DNA of 64,000 bases from Capniomyces stellatus (lineage: Eukaryota; Kickxellomycota; Harpellomycetes; Harpellales; Legeriomycetaceae), in contig LUVW01000023.1 in NCBI GenBank assembly GCA_001661515.1, positions 568,301 to 632,300 on the forward strand. Direction: 5' to 3'. A program made the translations under genes and the position numbers. The notes under the pieces were generated by a model. It did not search any database and had not been told where the DNA came from. It saw only the letters and a program-made list of their open reading frames with translations. Positions 46,552 through 57,765 of this stretch are shown here, in pieces. Each line of letters opens with the position of its first letter. Position 1 is the stretch's first letter.

Positions 46552-46989
46552 TTAGGCTGTTTCATCCAGCCAGAAACTGTCGACAACGTTGTAGAGTTTG
46601 CCACTTTTACCGTCTCTACACCACCCAACTCTGCATGACGACCAGCCATTGATGTTGGCTTTAGCGGCCTTAACCTTGATGTCCTTGGAGCAGTTTATAC
46701 AATCGGCGTCAATCAGTATGGTCCCGGAAGCCCTGTTATTTCTTACCAAGCCCAGACTTTCAGCTGTCCACCCTGTCTTTTCCAAATCGTCGATGGAATA
46801 GACTGTTGCTTTACGACTGTTGTATTTTGGCACTTTCTTGTACGCTGGTATTTCAACTTCAACCTGTTTTACTCTAAGCCGACCATCCACTTGTCCTTCG
46901 GGGACAAAACCAATCATTTTGAATTTGCTTCGTGCGCTCACGGAGCAGGCTATACTGACCAAAGTGATTAAGACTGATGTGATCTTCAT
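46552..46989 (-). CDS. Small secreted protein with four cysteines, unknown
   Basis: Intact 145-residue frame. The first 19 residues form a clear signal peptide (KITSVLITLVSIACSVSA). The mature protein is basic, begins with Arg-Ser-Lys, has a VEVEIPAYKKVPKY stretch, and holds four cysteines in two pairs: C-I-N-C near the middle and C-R-V-G-W-C near the end. These probably form two disulfides. There is no GPI signal or membrane segment, and I recognise no family. A TATA-like element is about 72 bp upstream. The size, secretion signal and Cys pairing would fit a small secreted effector- or wall-type protein, but that is inference. Confidence 0.75.
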   Translation of the reverse strand: MKITSVLITLVSIACSVSARSKFKMIGFVPEGQVDGRLRVKQVEVEIPAYKKVPKYNSRKATVYSIDDLEKTGWTAESLGLVRNNRASGTILIDADCINCSKDIKVKAAKANINGWSSCRVGWCRDGKSGKLYNVVDSFWLDETA

Positions 46990-47602
46990 TTTATTTAATT
47001 TGCTGCGCTTTGGGTTCTGTTTTGGGTTGGATTGAACTGGACCGATCTGATTATTTTCGGTATATAACTCCTGTTTCCTTGGAAAATGGTATTTTTGTTG
47101 AATTTTAAAATAAATTAAGATGAAAAGTTGAAGGCTCTTGAAGACTATTTATACAATCTTTTTTAAAATTTTTTTTAAATCCTTGATCTATAAACCATTT
47201 GAGCTTTACAAAATATCTTGATAAAAATGCTATACTGTGTATATTATGTGGTTGAGGCAATTATCTGACGTTCTTCTGTTTTTTAAGTTTATAATAAACT
47301 ATAAATAAATAGCTGGAAACTTTGGCAATAAAAAAAAAAAAAAGCTGAAAAATTATAGATGATACAAACTTTACAAAAAACTATATTTATACAGCCTATC
47401 AAACAAAAATCAAAAAGCTTATTTATATTACATAACATTTAATTTCTTTTCTCGACAAATAACTATTATTAGACTATATTTAAAGTAAATTATTTATTTA
47501 TTACAAACCACTCTCATCCTTTAGCGTTAGCTGTTACATAATTTGCGTTTTATTGAAACAAAAAAACAACATTCGAGTGAAATTAACTTTAATTTTATTA
47601 TA
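46990..47602. other. Divergent intergenic region
   Basis: About 610 bp of very AT-rich DNA between the small secreted-protein gene (-) and the unknown two-exon gene (+). It contains A/T homopolymers and the TATA-like box described separately. Confidence 0.45.
47058..47068 (-). promoter_or_regulatory. TATA-like box of the small secreted-protein gene
   Basis: The minus strand reads TTATATACCG about 70-75 bp before the ATG at 46989, a plausible core-promoter element. Confidence 0.35.
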
Positions 47603-48111
47603 ATGTCCGATAGTGAGCAAATTAAATGCAGAGTTTGGCTACTTTTGTGAGTTTATGTTTTGTAAATTCAAAATGGAAAACACTTGAACTCAAAAAACGT
47701 CGTATTTTTAGTGTTCTCTGTAATGAAATCTAGAGTAATTTGATTTCACAAGCATCGTTTGTACACACTACTTTTTCCAAACCTTATGTAATTGTAGATC
47801 ATATAGAGGCTGGTTCTATAGATATGCTCTTAGAATTAAGCCAGACTGAGGCCCACAGTTGCGTAATAGCAATCAATTACCTCAGTCAACAATTGACTAT
47901 AATTGTCAACATGACAAATCGTTCATTTTACTCCCGTCCAGACATTCTCGATTTAATTTATTCTCAGTTACAGGGTGTCAAAGATAACTTGGTAAACGAC
48001 ACCACACTAACAATGGAAACTAGATGTGTAAGATACAGGATCAACACACTTGAAGCGAGTAGAAAGTGCTCCATGTATTTCAGTCAAAAAAATATATATA
48101 CTCAAAGCTAA
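47603..48111 (+). CDS. Possible two-exon gene, function unknown
   Basis: An ATG at 47603 opens a 44-nt exon ending at a GTGAGT donor. A second exon from 47736 (acceptor TAGAG) continues in phase to a stop at 48111, giving 139 residues. The larger exon has good amino-acid balance, with SKPYVIVDHIEAGSIDMLLE, CVIAINYLSQQLTIIVNM and SRPDILDLIYSQLQGVKDNL suggesting an alternating alpha/beta domain. I recognise no family. The gene converges on BUD32, with only about 110 bp between stops. The first exon and the acceptor choice are uncertain, and the second exon alone is the more reliable part. Confidence 0.45.
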
Positions 48112-48222
48112 AGTGGACTGCAAAGCTAAATTAAAAGTGGTGGTGACAAGCCAAATGCAGAAATCGCATGTACAAATATAAAGTATAAAATATAAAATAT
48201 GTGGTTTTTGAATGGCCTGCAA

Positions 48223-49621
<1,399 letters not shown>

Positions 49622-50693
49622 ATTGAAACAACAAACTTGCAAAAAAAATAATTTATTCCCTCGAGTTGACTGCTTTTAAGCGCTGTTCGTATAGATTTGA
49701 CACAAATTATAACCAAGTTGGATTGTTTATTCTTTTACTGAATCGTTTGAACTACTTTTTCCCTTTTTTTTTTCAACGTGCTTTACCATAGCTCGTTTGG
49801 AATTACATTTTTCAGTTTTTATTATTGAAATTGGTATTACATTTTTCTACCTTTTCAAAACAGCAATCAGGTTTTGATTCAGTTGTTACAAATCAAATAT
49901 TTTTTGTTTTTATGTTTTTGAGCCAATCACTGACGATACATTGACTCTTTCTTTCTCTTTACCTTCACTTTAACTTTGTAATATTAGAACCAACTGGATT
50001 AAACGACTATATTATAATAGTAACAAAGTCGTGTATGGGTGGCCAAACGATACACTCAACCGATATGCAGAAGCGTTGTTTGAAATAAGATTTAGCGAGT
50101 ATGAGCCAAGCCCTGCGGCCGCACCCTTAGTTGCACTTTAAGGCACTTGTTTGCCTATATACCAGCTCTGCTAATAACTTCACAACATTATCCGACTGTA
50201 GAGCCTCTTGTGTATGGTAGACTCCTCTGCTAGTGGATGTTGGATCAGACGTGGAAACTTCAATTGAAACCAGCTTTAATAAAACCAAACTAAATAGCGT
50301 GCTGAAAATTTCAATAAAAAAATTAATTTAGTAACATGTCGACCTCAGTGTGTCCAATAAAATTACTGTAAAAAAAATTCAAGTAGGCTGATTAAAAAAA
50401 AAAAACTTGGAACTTGGGTTTTATTCAATAAAAAAAACAAAAAAAAATATGGACTTTATCTATAAATCAAAATATTTATCAATCACCAAAAGCTTTGATA
50501 AATAAAATCTTTTTTTTACGGTTTAAAAAAAATTCGAGATTCGAGGTAAATCCATTGAAAGGGAGCAAAGGATAGCGAAGACATAGATTTAAAAGAGAAA
50601 CCGAAAAAGCTCGAGTAAAGGTTTTATTGTGAGGGTGAAAGAAATATATACATCACTGATCGATTGTAGAAGAATAAAACCAAAAAATATATA
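49622..50693. other. Divergent region between BUD32 and uL11m genes
   Basis: About 1.07 kb, AT-rich. It has a GC-richer island with a NotI-like octamer near 50117-50124 and several A runs near 50390-50530. It should contain both promoters. No gene or RNA is recognised. Confidence 0.45.
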
Positions 50694-51140
50694 ATGTCGA
50701 AAAAAGGACCAACCAATGCAAGTTCGGTTTTGAAGCTGTTGGTTCCAGCGCAAAAGGCAACGCCATCTCCACCAATTGGGCCAGCACTTGGTCAAAAGGG
50801 AGTTAAATCGATGGATTTTTGCAAGCAGTTCAACGACAGAACCAAGGATATAGAGCCAGAAACACCGATCCCAACAACAATTTCGATTAAAGCCGATAGA
50901 ACATTTACATTTGTGACTAAATCACCACCAACCTCATGGTTATTAAAACGAGCAGCAGGGATAGCCAAGGGGGCAAACAAGCCAGGAACACAGATTGTTG
51001 GTAAAGTTTCGCTAAAACACATTTACGAGATTGGAAAAATCAAACAAAAAGATCCTGGTTTGCAACATGTAGAATTAAAGAGTATTTGCAAGTCGATACT
51101 TGGGTCCGCAAAGTCAACTGGAATTGAAGTCAAGCATTAG
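50694..51140 (+). CDS. Mitochondrial large-subunit ribosomal protein uL11m
   Basis: A 148-residue single exon matching uL11 along its whole length: VLKLLVPAQKATPSPPIGPALGQKGV at the N-terminus (the thiostrepton-loop region), FCKQFNDRTKDIEPETPIPT, FTFVTKSPPTSWLLKRAAGI, and a C-terminal RNA-binding part (GKVSLKHIYEIGKIKQKD). The bacterial-like length and motifs mark it as the mitochondrial rather than the cytosolic protein. uL11 forms the base of the stalk where elongation factors bind. It lacks a long cleavable presequence, which is common for uL11m. No intron is seen. Confidence 0.92.
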   Translation: MSKKGPTNASSVLKLLVPAQKATPSPPIGPALGQKGVKSMDFCKQFNDRTKDIEPETPIPTTISIKADRTFTFVTKSPPTSWLLKRAAGIAKGANKPGTQIVGKVSLKHIYEIGKIKQKDPGLQHVELKSICKSILGSAKSTGIEVKH

Positions 51141-51642
51141 TTACTTTTAGAACACTCGTTGTGCAGTGTATTGATTTATATAATTTTATAAAATTAAATT
51201 CATTTTGTTTAATAAACATCAAAGACTACAATGTGACAAGAATGGGGAGAGGATTCAAAAAGAAGTTTAAAAAATGAATGGAATTTAAACTGCTACTGAT
51301 TAAAAAATGTTAGTGGTCAAGGTCGGAGAGAGAGAGAGAAAGTGATTATAAAGTAAGTGTGGGTAAACGTCTCGAGACTAGATAGAGAGGGGGGGTACAT
51401 ATTTATTTATTGAGGTAAAGATATTAGCGAGTGCAAAACGATGAGTAACAAGTAAAAATACAGCATTGGAATGCATTGTAGTCTAGATAAAGGTTGGTTT
51501 GAACCAAAAAGTATGGCGAGAAGAGTGCTTGGACAAAAGATACGCATGAGTGAGTAGCTCTGTTCGTGATGCTTTATGTATACTTTGAAGACGTGCCAGA
51601 AAAGCAAGCCGGCACTAAATGCGGTAGAATACTGGAGGCCAA
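51141..51642. other. Intergenic DNA between converging genes
   Basis: Tail-to-tail interval of about 500 bp between uL11m (+) and the CUE-Smr gene (-). It contains a GA-rich stretch with a GAGAGAGA run near 51330 and a 7-G run at 51389-51395. Nothing else is supported. Confidence 0.5.
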
Positions 51643-53915
51643 TCAAGCACGGCCAGTAACTGTGTATGAGCTAGAGGACGCGTTGTATAACCAGCCTTCA
51701 CGCGACAGAATCCGTTCAATGACAGGGCCTAGCACCTGTTTTCCGTCTATGGAGTGGGCACCTCTACCAGTTATGATTTTGCAAGTCTGCTTGGATTTGA
51801 TTTCTAAGTATGACAAGTTATCAATTCTCAGTATAAAAGCATATTAAATTGGCCAGCAAATAATACCTTTAACAGATAATACTGTCTTTTTAAAACACAC
51901 TCGAGTGCTATCAAGTGCAAGTAGTTGAAAGTATACGAATCTTACTATTTATGACCTCGATGCTGTACCAAATGAACAACTCGAGCCTGACAATCAAAAC
52001 AGCTTCTATCCGGTTGATCCCGTGAAGGTCAATAAAGTAATTCGAGTCTGTTTGTTTTCTAAAACATTCGACGTATTCGACATATTTAAAACACCAGGCT
52101 TAGTTAAAGTTCTTTGCGCAAATAAAAAAAAATACTTAGTGTGTACCACACACCCAACAGGCAAACCCAATGTTTACATATAAGAAAAGAGAGAAACGTA
52201 ATAAAAACGAAAACACGACAATGACGCCTCTGTTACCTTCTTGTTTCGACAAGAGTATAAGCCGCCCTCATTTTCCATCTTTTTGCTTCTTCGTCGTATT
52301 TTCTTCCCTATAAGTATATCACATCAAAGTATCAGCCACTCTGGTTCAAATGGTCTGGTGGAAAAAAGGCTAAGGATGTTGTACCTACCTCGTCAGCATA
52401 GAACGCCGAAGTCCCTGTGCTCACGCCAGCTTTAAACCGCGACTCAAAGTTTTTTCTGGCATGGTTGTAATACTCGTTTCTTTTGTTGAACAGAGTTTCA
52501 GCCTTTAAAGAGCACATATCGTAGTCCAGAGTTCCACTCAATGCATACCGCTTGGCCTCGATAGCGAGCAGACAATCGGATGAGTTGAGCGTGTTTTCTG
52601 ACGCCAATTTGAAGCTGAGCTCTGCTAAAAACTCCAAAACGTTGGTGTGCTCGATTTTAAGTTGAGGTACATAGCCAACCAAAAGTGGCGACGACTTGGC
52701 AGAACTTGCAGGTACGTCTTGGAACTCTACCCTGGGTCCACTTGCAACTTTGATGTCTGTATTGATTTTCTGCCAGCTAATTCCCTTTTTTGCTGCCTTT
52801 TTCAGCTTCCTGATAATGTCGCTGGACGAATAATTTGCATTGTTTATTAGAAACTCAACCGAGTCTCCCAAACTTCCAAAGTATTCAACCACCGTGTTTA
52901 GTGCTAAAACCTCGACATCTGGGAACACCATAATTAGCTCTGACAGTATTTTGTCGTTGTTTAGCTTTTCCCTTTGGCTGTGTATTCGGTTCATGATCTG
53001 CTCTTGCCTTGCAGAGTCAACCAATATACCTCCTGTTCCACGCCCAGCTCCAGTATCATCAAGCGCATCTAATAAATCTGTCTCTAGATCCCAGCCGCCA
53101 CTGCCGTTGAGCGCTGGTGTGCTTTTCCCGCTTGACTGCGGACTTTTGCTTACTTTGCTTTGCCGATTTCCGACATTCGAATAAACATTGTAAAATCCAA
53201 TACTCGAGCTTTCAGCTAAAGACAGCTCCTCCGCTGCCTTGCTCAACACACCGCATGACTTGTGGTAATAATGGATAATAACGTTTCGGTCTTTTTCAGG
53301 AAAAATCTCCTGAAGCGCATCAATGTCCACATTCTCGTTATGCCACTGTGGGGTCTGTGGGTAGCCAGCTCTACCTTTGCCCCGCTTGCCACTAAGTTGT
53401 TTGCTCGCCTCAGCTTTGCTGCTACTTTTAGCCACCGGCTTTGAATATCTATCCACCTCAACCATCCCCAAACCCTTTGCTACCCTCTCCACATTTCCCC
53501 CTCCTCTGCTCGTACCTGTCACGGCGCTCTTGCTGTTGTCGCCACTAAATTTCACATAATTGTTGCTCCCAACATCCTGTCCAAAATTAATCAAAATATT
53601 CTCTGAATTCTCTCCAAGCCACCCAGAAACAGCGCCTTTTTTCAGACTTAGATTATCCATCAACGCCAGTATATCTATGTCAACGTAGGATCCATTTTGT
53701 TTGTGAAAATCCTCAACAGCAGAATCTATTTCCTTCAACCTCAGATCTGGAAACGACGCTACCAAGAACTCCATAACCGATTCTTTTTCCAGCTTTGGAT
53801 GTTTACATTTGTTTATATCCTCTGCACTCGCTTTTATTTCCATTTCCGTATCTGGCCCACTCTCATTTTTCTCTTGTGTCGAAAAGCCATGTTCAAATTC
53901 CTCTTTTTCGCTCAT
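51643..53915 (-). CDS. CUE-DUF1771-Smr protein, Cue2/N4BP2-type endonuclease
   Basis: Three exons, 53915-52385, 52047-51946 and 51803-51643, join in phase to 597 residues. There are three CUE-like ubiquitin-binding helical repeats: about 44-90 (VMEFLVASFPDLRLKEIDSA), about 205-245 (IDALQEIFPEKDRNVIIHYY) and about 330-375 (ILSELIMVFPDVEVLALNTV). A DUF1771 helical segment at about 455-494 (KAETLFNKRNEYYNHARKNF) follows, then a C-terminal Smr domain with DLHG at 517-520 and TGRGAHS from 556. Yeast Cue2 has this architecture and cleaves mRNA in collided ribosomes during no-go decay. The Smr catalytic DLHG and TGRG motifs are intact but only appear once the exons are spliced. An alternative first donor four bases upstream in transcript order would break the frame. 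Confidence 0.85.
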
Positions 53916-56049
53916 TCTTTGTCTATTTTTTTGCTTTATTTTATGGCGAATTAACTTTTGGATTTCAAATCTTTCTTTTATACTTTCTACTGAATAAGGT
54001 TTATTGAATCACATTTTCTTGACCACAAGTTGAAAACTGTTATACTTTTTTTACTTTGTTAAAAAAGAACTTAAAATCCTTGCTGTATTTCAATAAAAAA
54101 AAAGTCTAAAAGCAACAAAAAGCCGAGTACCTATTATCTTAAGATACCAAATTTTATACACGTCTTGTTAACAATGATCTTAATGAAAGGAACTATTAAC
54201 GTAAATCAGATGCGTTTATTGGCTTTGCGCAGTACTGAATCTATCATTGGATTTCGGCGAATTTGTTCTGTTTTGGTTGATTCCTACCAACTGTTTACTT
54301 GTACCGGTACATTCATACAGTTCAAGATCTAAACATCAGGCTTTAAATGTGTATCTCTGTCTCCTTTGTTCATTTCAAAGTGACCTAGCAGTCAAACTAG
54401 TACTTGTGGCTATATACAGCAGCTATCAGCCTTAATTGAACTTTGTCATTCTTTCAAGGGTCTCTCAAGTCAATGTTTAATGAGAAGGAATCTCAGCCTT
54501 GGAAACAATAATACAAACAGGATTAAGAGGAAGAAAACTATGTAAAGTTGATGATTATAGCTGGTGATAATGATGTACTTTGATAGGACGGTTCTATTTC
54601 AGTAAGTTTACTTTGGGTTGCTGCTAAACTTTGGTATTGCGAGGTTAATGGCTATGAAGAAAGAAGGCAAAAGCAGACTCGGATAAAAAGGGTAAAGGTC
54701 AAGTTCCAGCGTACTTGTAAATATTTGGCCTGGTTTTCCTTGGTTTGAAAGCAGAGCCTAATAAAAGTAAGCGAGTAAAAGTAGCGAATAAAAGTAACTA
54801 TTATAATAAAAGTTGAAAAATAGTCCGAAGATCCTTGATTTGACTGTGCAGGGTAATTTGTTTATTTCGAATGCATTTTTTTGCACGTGATTTGCTGGCA
54901 GAAAACTGAAAATAGGCCCAACGAATGGCTGTAGATTCCCAGCATCGTAATTAAAAAAAGCAAAGAGAAGGCAAGAAGCGTATTGGGGGTGTTCTTGGTA
55001 TTTGTGTGTTAAAAGGGCCAGTTTCAGATAAATATTTACATCGAGAACAATAACAATAACAGGTATTTTTTTGAATCGAGTTAACAATGTATAGGCTAGT
55101 TCAGTTTGATTGTAAATGGTGGTAATAAATATTAGCAAATCTTTGATGAATTCTATTATAGTAAACAAGTAGGAATTTGAAATAAAATAATCACAAGAAC
55201 GAAAAGCATCAGTTGTTCTTGGTGAATCGAGTACTAGCAAAACTGAACTTGACCTGAATAAAAGACGCGAAATAACAAAACAGATCAATTAGCATGCTCG
55301 TAGAAAAATAATAAATGGAAAAAAAAAAATCAATACAAAAAAACCAAGCCAAATTACCAACGTAAAAAACCAAGGCAGCCTTTATTAAATTGGTGTTCAA
55401 GTAACACTCACTATTAACTATCCAACCTGACTATTATTTAGCAGTTTATTAGCTAATAAAAAAAGGTATTGACGTTTATTTGCTGGGTAAAAACCAACCT
55501 ATACAATATTAATATTTCTATTTTAGTTGATAAGGAGCCAAAAAGGAAACTCGTTTGTAATTGACGAAATCAATTAGGGATCTGTTTATAAAATGCTAGA
55601 TAGAACAGCAATAAACCACACTAGGGATAACAAGTCAGCTTTGGTAACTTGATTGAAATAAAGGAGTCCTAGTTTTGATTGTGCCTAATCGAGATAATTA
55701 CTGATAGATGTCCAATTGTTAATTTTAGCTGCTAATTAGGTTGGTAAGGATTGTATTTGTTGCACCAAACCAGGTTGGAACAGCAAAATTAGTAGATGGA
55801 AGTTGGTTGAAAACTTAAATCAAATGCAAAAAAATAAATAAGCAATCTGGAGGAAAATAACTGTAAAAGGGGAACAGACACAAATTAAAAATAGATATAA
55901 AGAGATGGAAAAGTTGTGGTAGCTTTATATTTTTTTTATTGAAAGACAAGAGTGCATTATTTTACTTTTCTTTGAATCTACCCGACTTGATAATATCATC
56001 GATACTTAATTTCTTACTACAACACTTAATAATAATATTTCAGCAAACC
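53916..56049. other. Gene-poor 2.1-kb divergent region
   Basis: AT-rich DNA upstream of both the CUE-Smr gene (-) and the Crh gene (+). A short plus-strand open stretch near 54200-54340 (MRLLALRSTESIIGFRR) and a 176-codon minus-strand frame at 54758-55288 are present. The latter is Phe/Tyr/Leu-rich with several hydrophobic segments and could be a membrane-protein exon, but I recognise no family, so I do not call it a gene. Confidence 0.4.
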
Positions 56050-57252
56050 ATGCAGTTGATAAAATATTCAGCAGTGTTTATCTCAGCTTTTCAGCTTGCA
56101 GCTTATGGCGCTGGCATGTGTGGCAAAACCGTTTGCTCGTCAAGCGCACCGTGTTGCCGTGAGGGAGTGTGCGCTCAGGGACCAGTGTACTGCGCAGCTC
56201 CGGTTTGCGAAGTGCTAAGATCATACTCACCAGACAGTTGCTACCCCACAAACAAATGTGCGAGTGCCAAGTATACGTTTGACGACCCAGGAGTGTTGAA
56301 AAACGTGGACAAGCTCACTGGGGGCACTGACAAAACAGCATTTGCCTCCATTTTCCAACCCGACAATGCAAGCATTGAAAACGGAAATCTTGTAGTCAAG
56401 ATGACAGAGGTGAACGGCAGAGGGTTTGGAGGAACAGTCAGCACCAACTTTGTAATGAACTATGGAAAGTACACTGCAAGAATCAAATCGGCTAGCGTGG
56501 CTCCAGGAATCATTAGCTCGTTCATTCTTCGTAGCATTAACAACGAGGACGAAATCGACTTTGAGTGGGTTGGAAAGATACCTAACCAGGTTCAAACAAA
56601 CTACTTTTACAGAGGGCAACTCGTCTACACAAACATGGTAGCCCATTCTCTTCCTGAAAACACATCTGCAAACTACCACGACTACACTATTTCATGGTCT
56701 GAAACCCAATTAGGCTTTGCCATCGATGGGGTAACCATACGCACAGTTGAAAAGGCCAAAACATTTGACTCGGCCTCGGGTGTTTACAAGTTCCCCGACG
56801 CTTTGTCTGAGCTCAGCTTCTCATTGTGGGATGGCGGAAACTCTCCTGACCTAGGAACCAGAGAATGGGCTGGTTCTCCAACCCCTTGGGGCCAGGGAAC
56901 AGTCTACAAAATGTACGTCGACACTCTTACATTCGAATGTGGCGCTAGTTCAAACAACACTGACACAAATACATCGTCATCGTCATCATCATCCACTTCC
57001 TCAACCAGCTCCACCTCTTCAACGAACTCTACTTCTTCCTCATCAACATCCACCACTGCGTCTGAATCAACAACAGAGTCAACAACCGATTCTAGCGCAT
57101 CCGATACTAAGTCAACTGATTCTAAAACTGCCTCTGACACTGTAACCTCTGACACTGTAACCTCTGGTGCGTCCAACAGCCCAATGTACCAAAATGCATA
57201 CTTGCTAGCCTTTGGTGCATCGCTTTTAACTATCTTCCAACTAATTTGTTAA
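56050..57252 (+). CDS. Crh-family cell-wall transglycosylase (GH16), GPI-type
   Basis: The frame is open from 55939, but the ATG at 56050 begins a clean signal peptide (QLIKYSAVFISAFQLAAYGA), so it is chosen; product 400 residues. A Cys-rich segment (about 20-75: CGKTVC, APCC, GVCAQGPVYC) precedes the GH16 domain, as in Crh2-like proteins. The catalytic motif DEIDFEWVG contains the nucleophile and acid/base Glu residues. TVSTNFVMNYGKYTARIKSA and a C-terminal Trp-rich WAGSPTPWGQG fit the family. After about residue 295 comes a Ser/Thr-rich stalk, then a hydrophobic C-terminus (NAYLLAFGASLLTIFQLIC), consistent with GPI anchoring. Crh enzymes link chitin to beta-glucans in the wall. Confidence 0.93.
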   Translation: MQLIKYSAVFISAFQLAAYGAGMCGKTVCSSSAPCCREGVCAQGPVYCAAPVCEVLRSYSPDSCYPTNKCASAKYTFDDPGVLKNVDKLTGGTDKTAFASIFQPDNASIENGNLVVKMTEVNGRGFGGTVSTNFVMNYGKYTARIKSASVAPGIISSFILRSINNEDEIDFEWVGKIPNQVQTNYFYRGQLVYTNMVAHSLPENTSANYHDYTISWSETQLGFAIDGVTIRTVEKAKTFDSASGVYKFPDALSELSFSLWDGGNSPDLGTREWAGSPTPWGQGTVYKMYVDTLTFECGASSNNTDTNTSSSSSSSTSSTSSTSSTNSTSSSSTSTTASESTTESTTDSSASDTKSTDSKTASDTVTSDTVTSGASNSPMYQNAYLLAFGASLLTIFQLIC

Positions 57253-57765
57253 CTTTAGATCGCCTAGCAATTTGAGTTGAACTTTTTTTTTCAGGTTCAA
57301 ACTTTTCTTTTTTGCTAACAATAAACAATAACTAGATTACTGCTTTGGTGAATTTATTTAATCGTTTCATCTGATCAATAACTTTAGATGCTGTTTTGGA
57401 GGTTTGGCTCAATTGCGGCATATTGGTTTTATTTGCTGACTTGTTTCCAGATTATTTCAATTTCGTGTTATTGAGGCAAAAGAATAATATCGAATTGATT
57501 GTTCTCAATTGGGCACGAAAACGAAACTATTTTCAAAACAAAAAGAAAAAAAAGACAACAATTTAAAAAATCACTAACGAATTTTAAAAATTACATTTTA
57601 CTCTCGCACCACGATTCAAAGAAATAATATCCTGTTATTTTAGAATATCTAGAATTGAGTTTACATATTTGTACTCTTTTTGTTGCTGTTATACCCGACT
57701 ACTTTGTGGAGCAGTGGAGAATAATACTTAATTAATTGACATGGAATCTGGAAAATAATGAAGAA
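57253..57765. other. Intergenic DNA between two plus-strand genes
   Basis: About 510 bp, AT-rich, holding the Crh 3' flank (AATAAACAATAA near 57320) and the upstream region of the TCP10_C-domain gene. Nothing else is seen. Confidence 0.5.

Noticed and set aside
54758..55288. 176-codon minus-strand frame with hydrophobic segments
   Set aside because: In very AT-rich DNA, Phe/Tyr/Leu/Ile-rich frames arise by composition. No start context, neighbouring exons or family could be supported.
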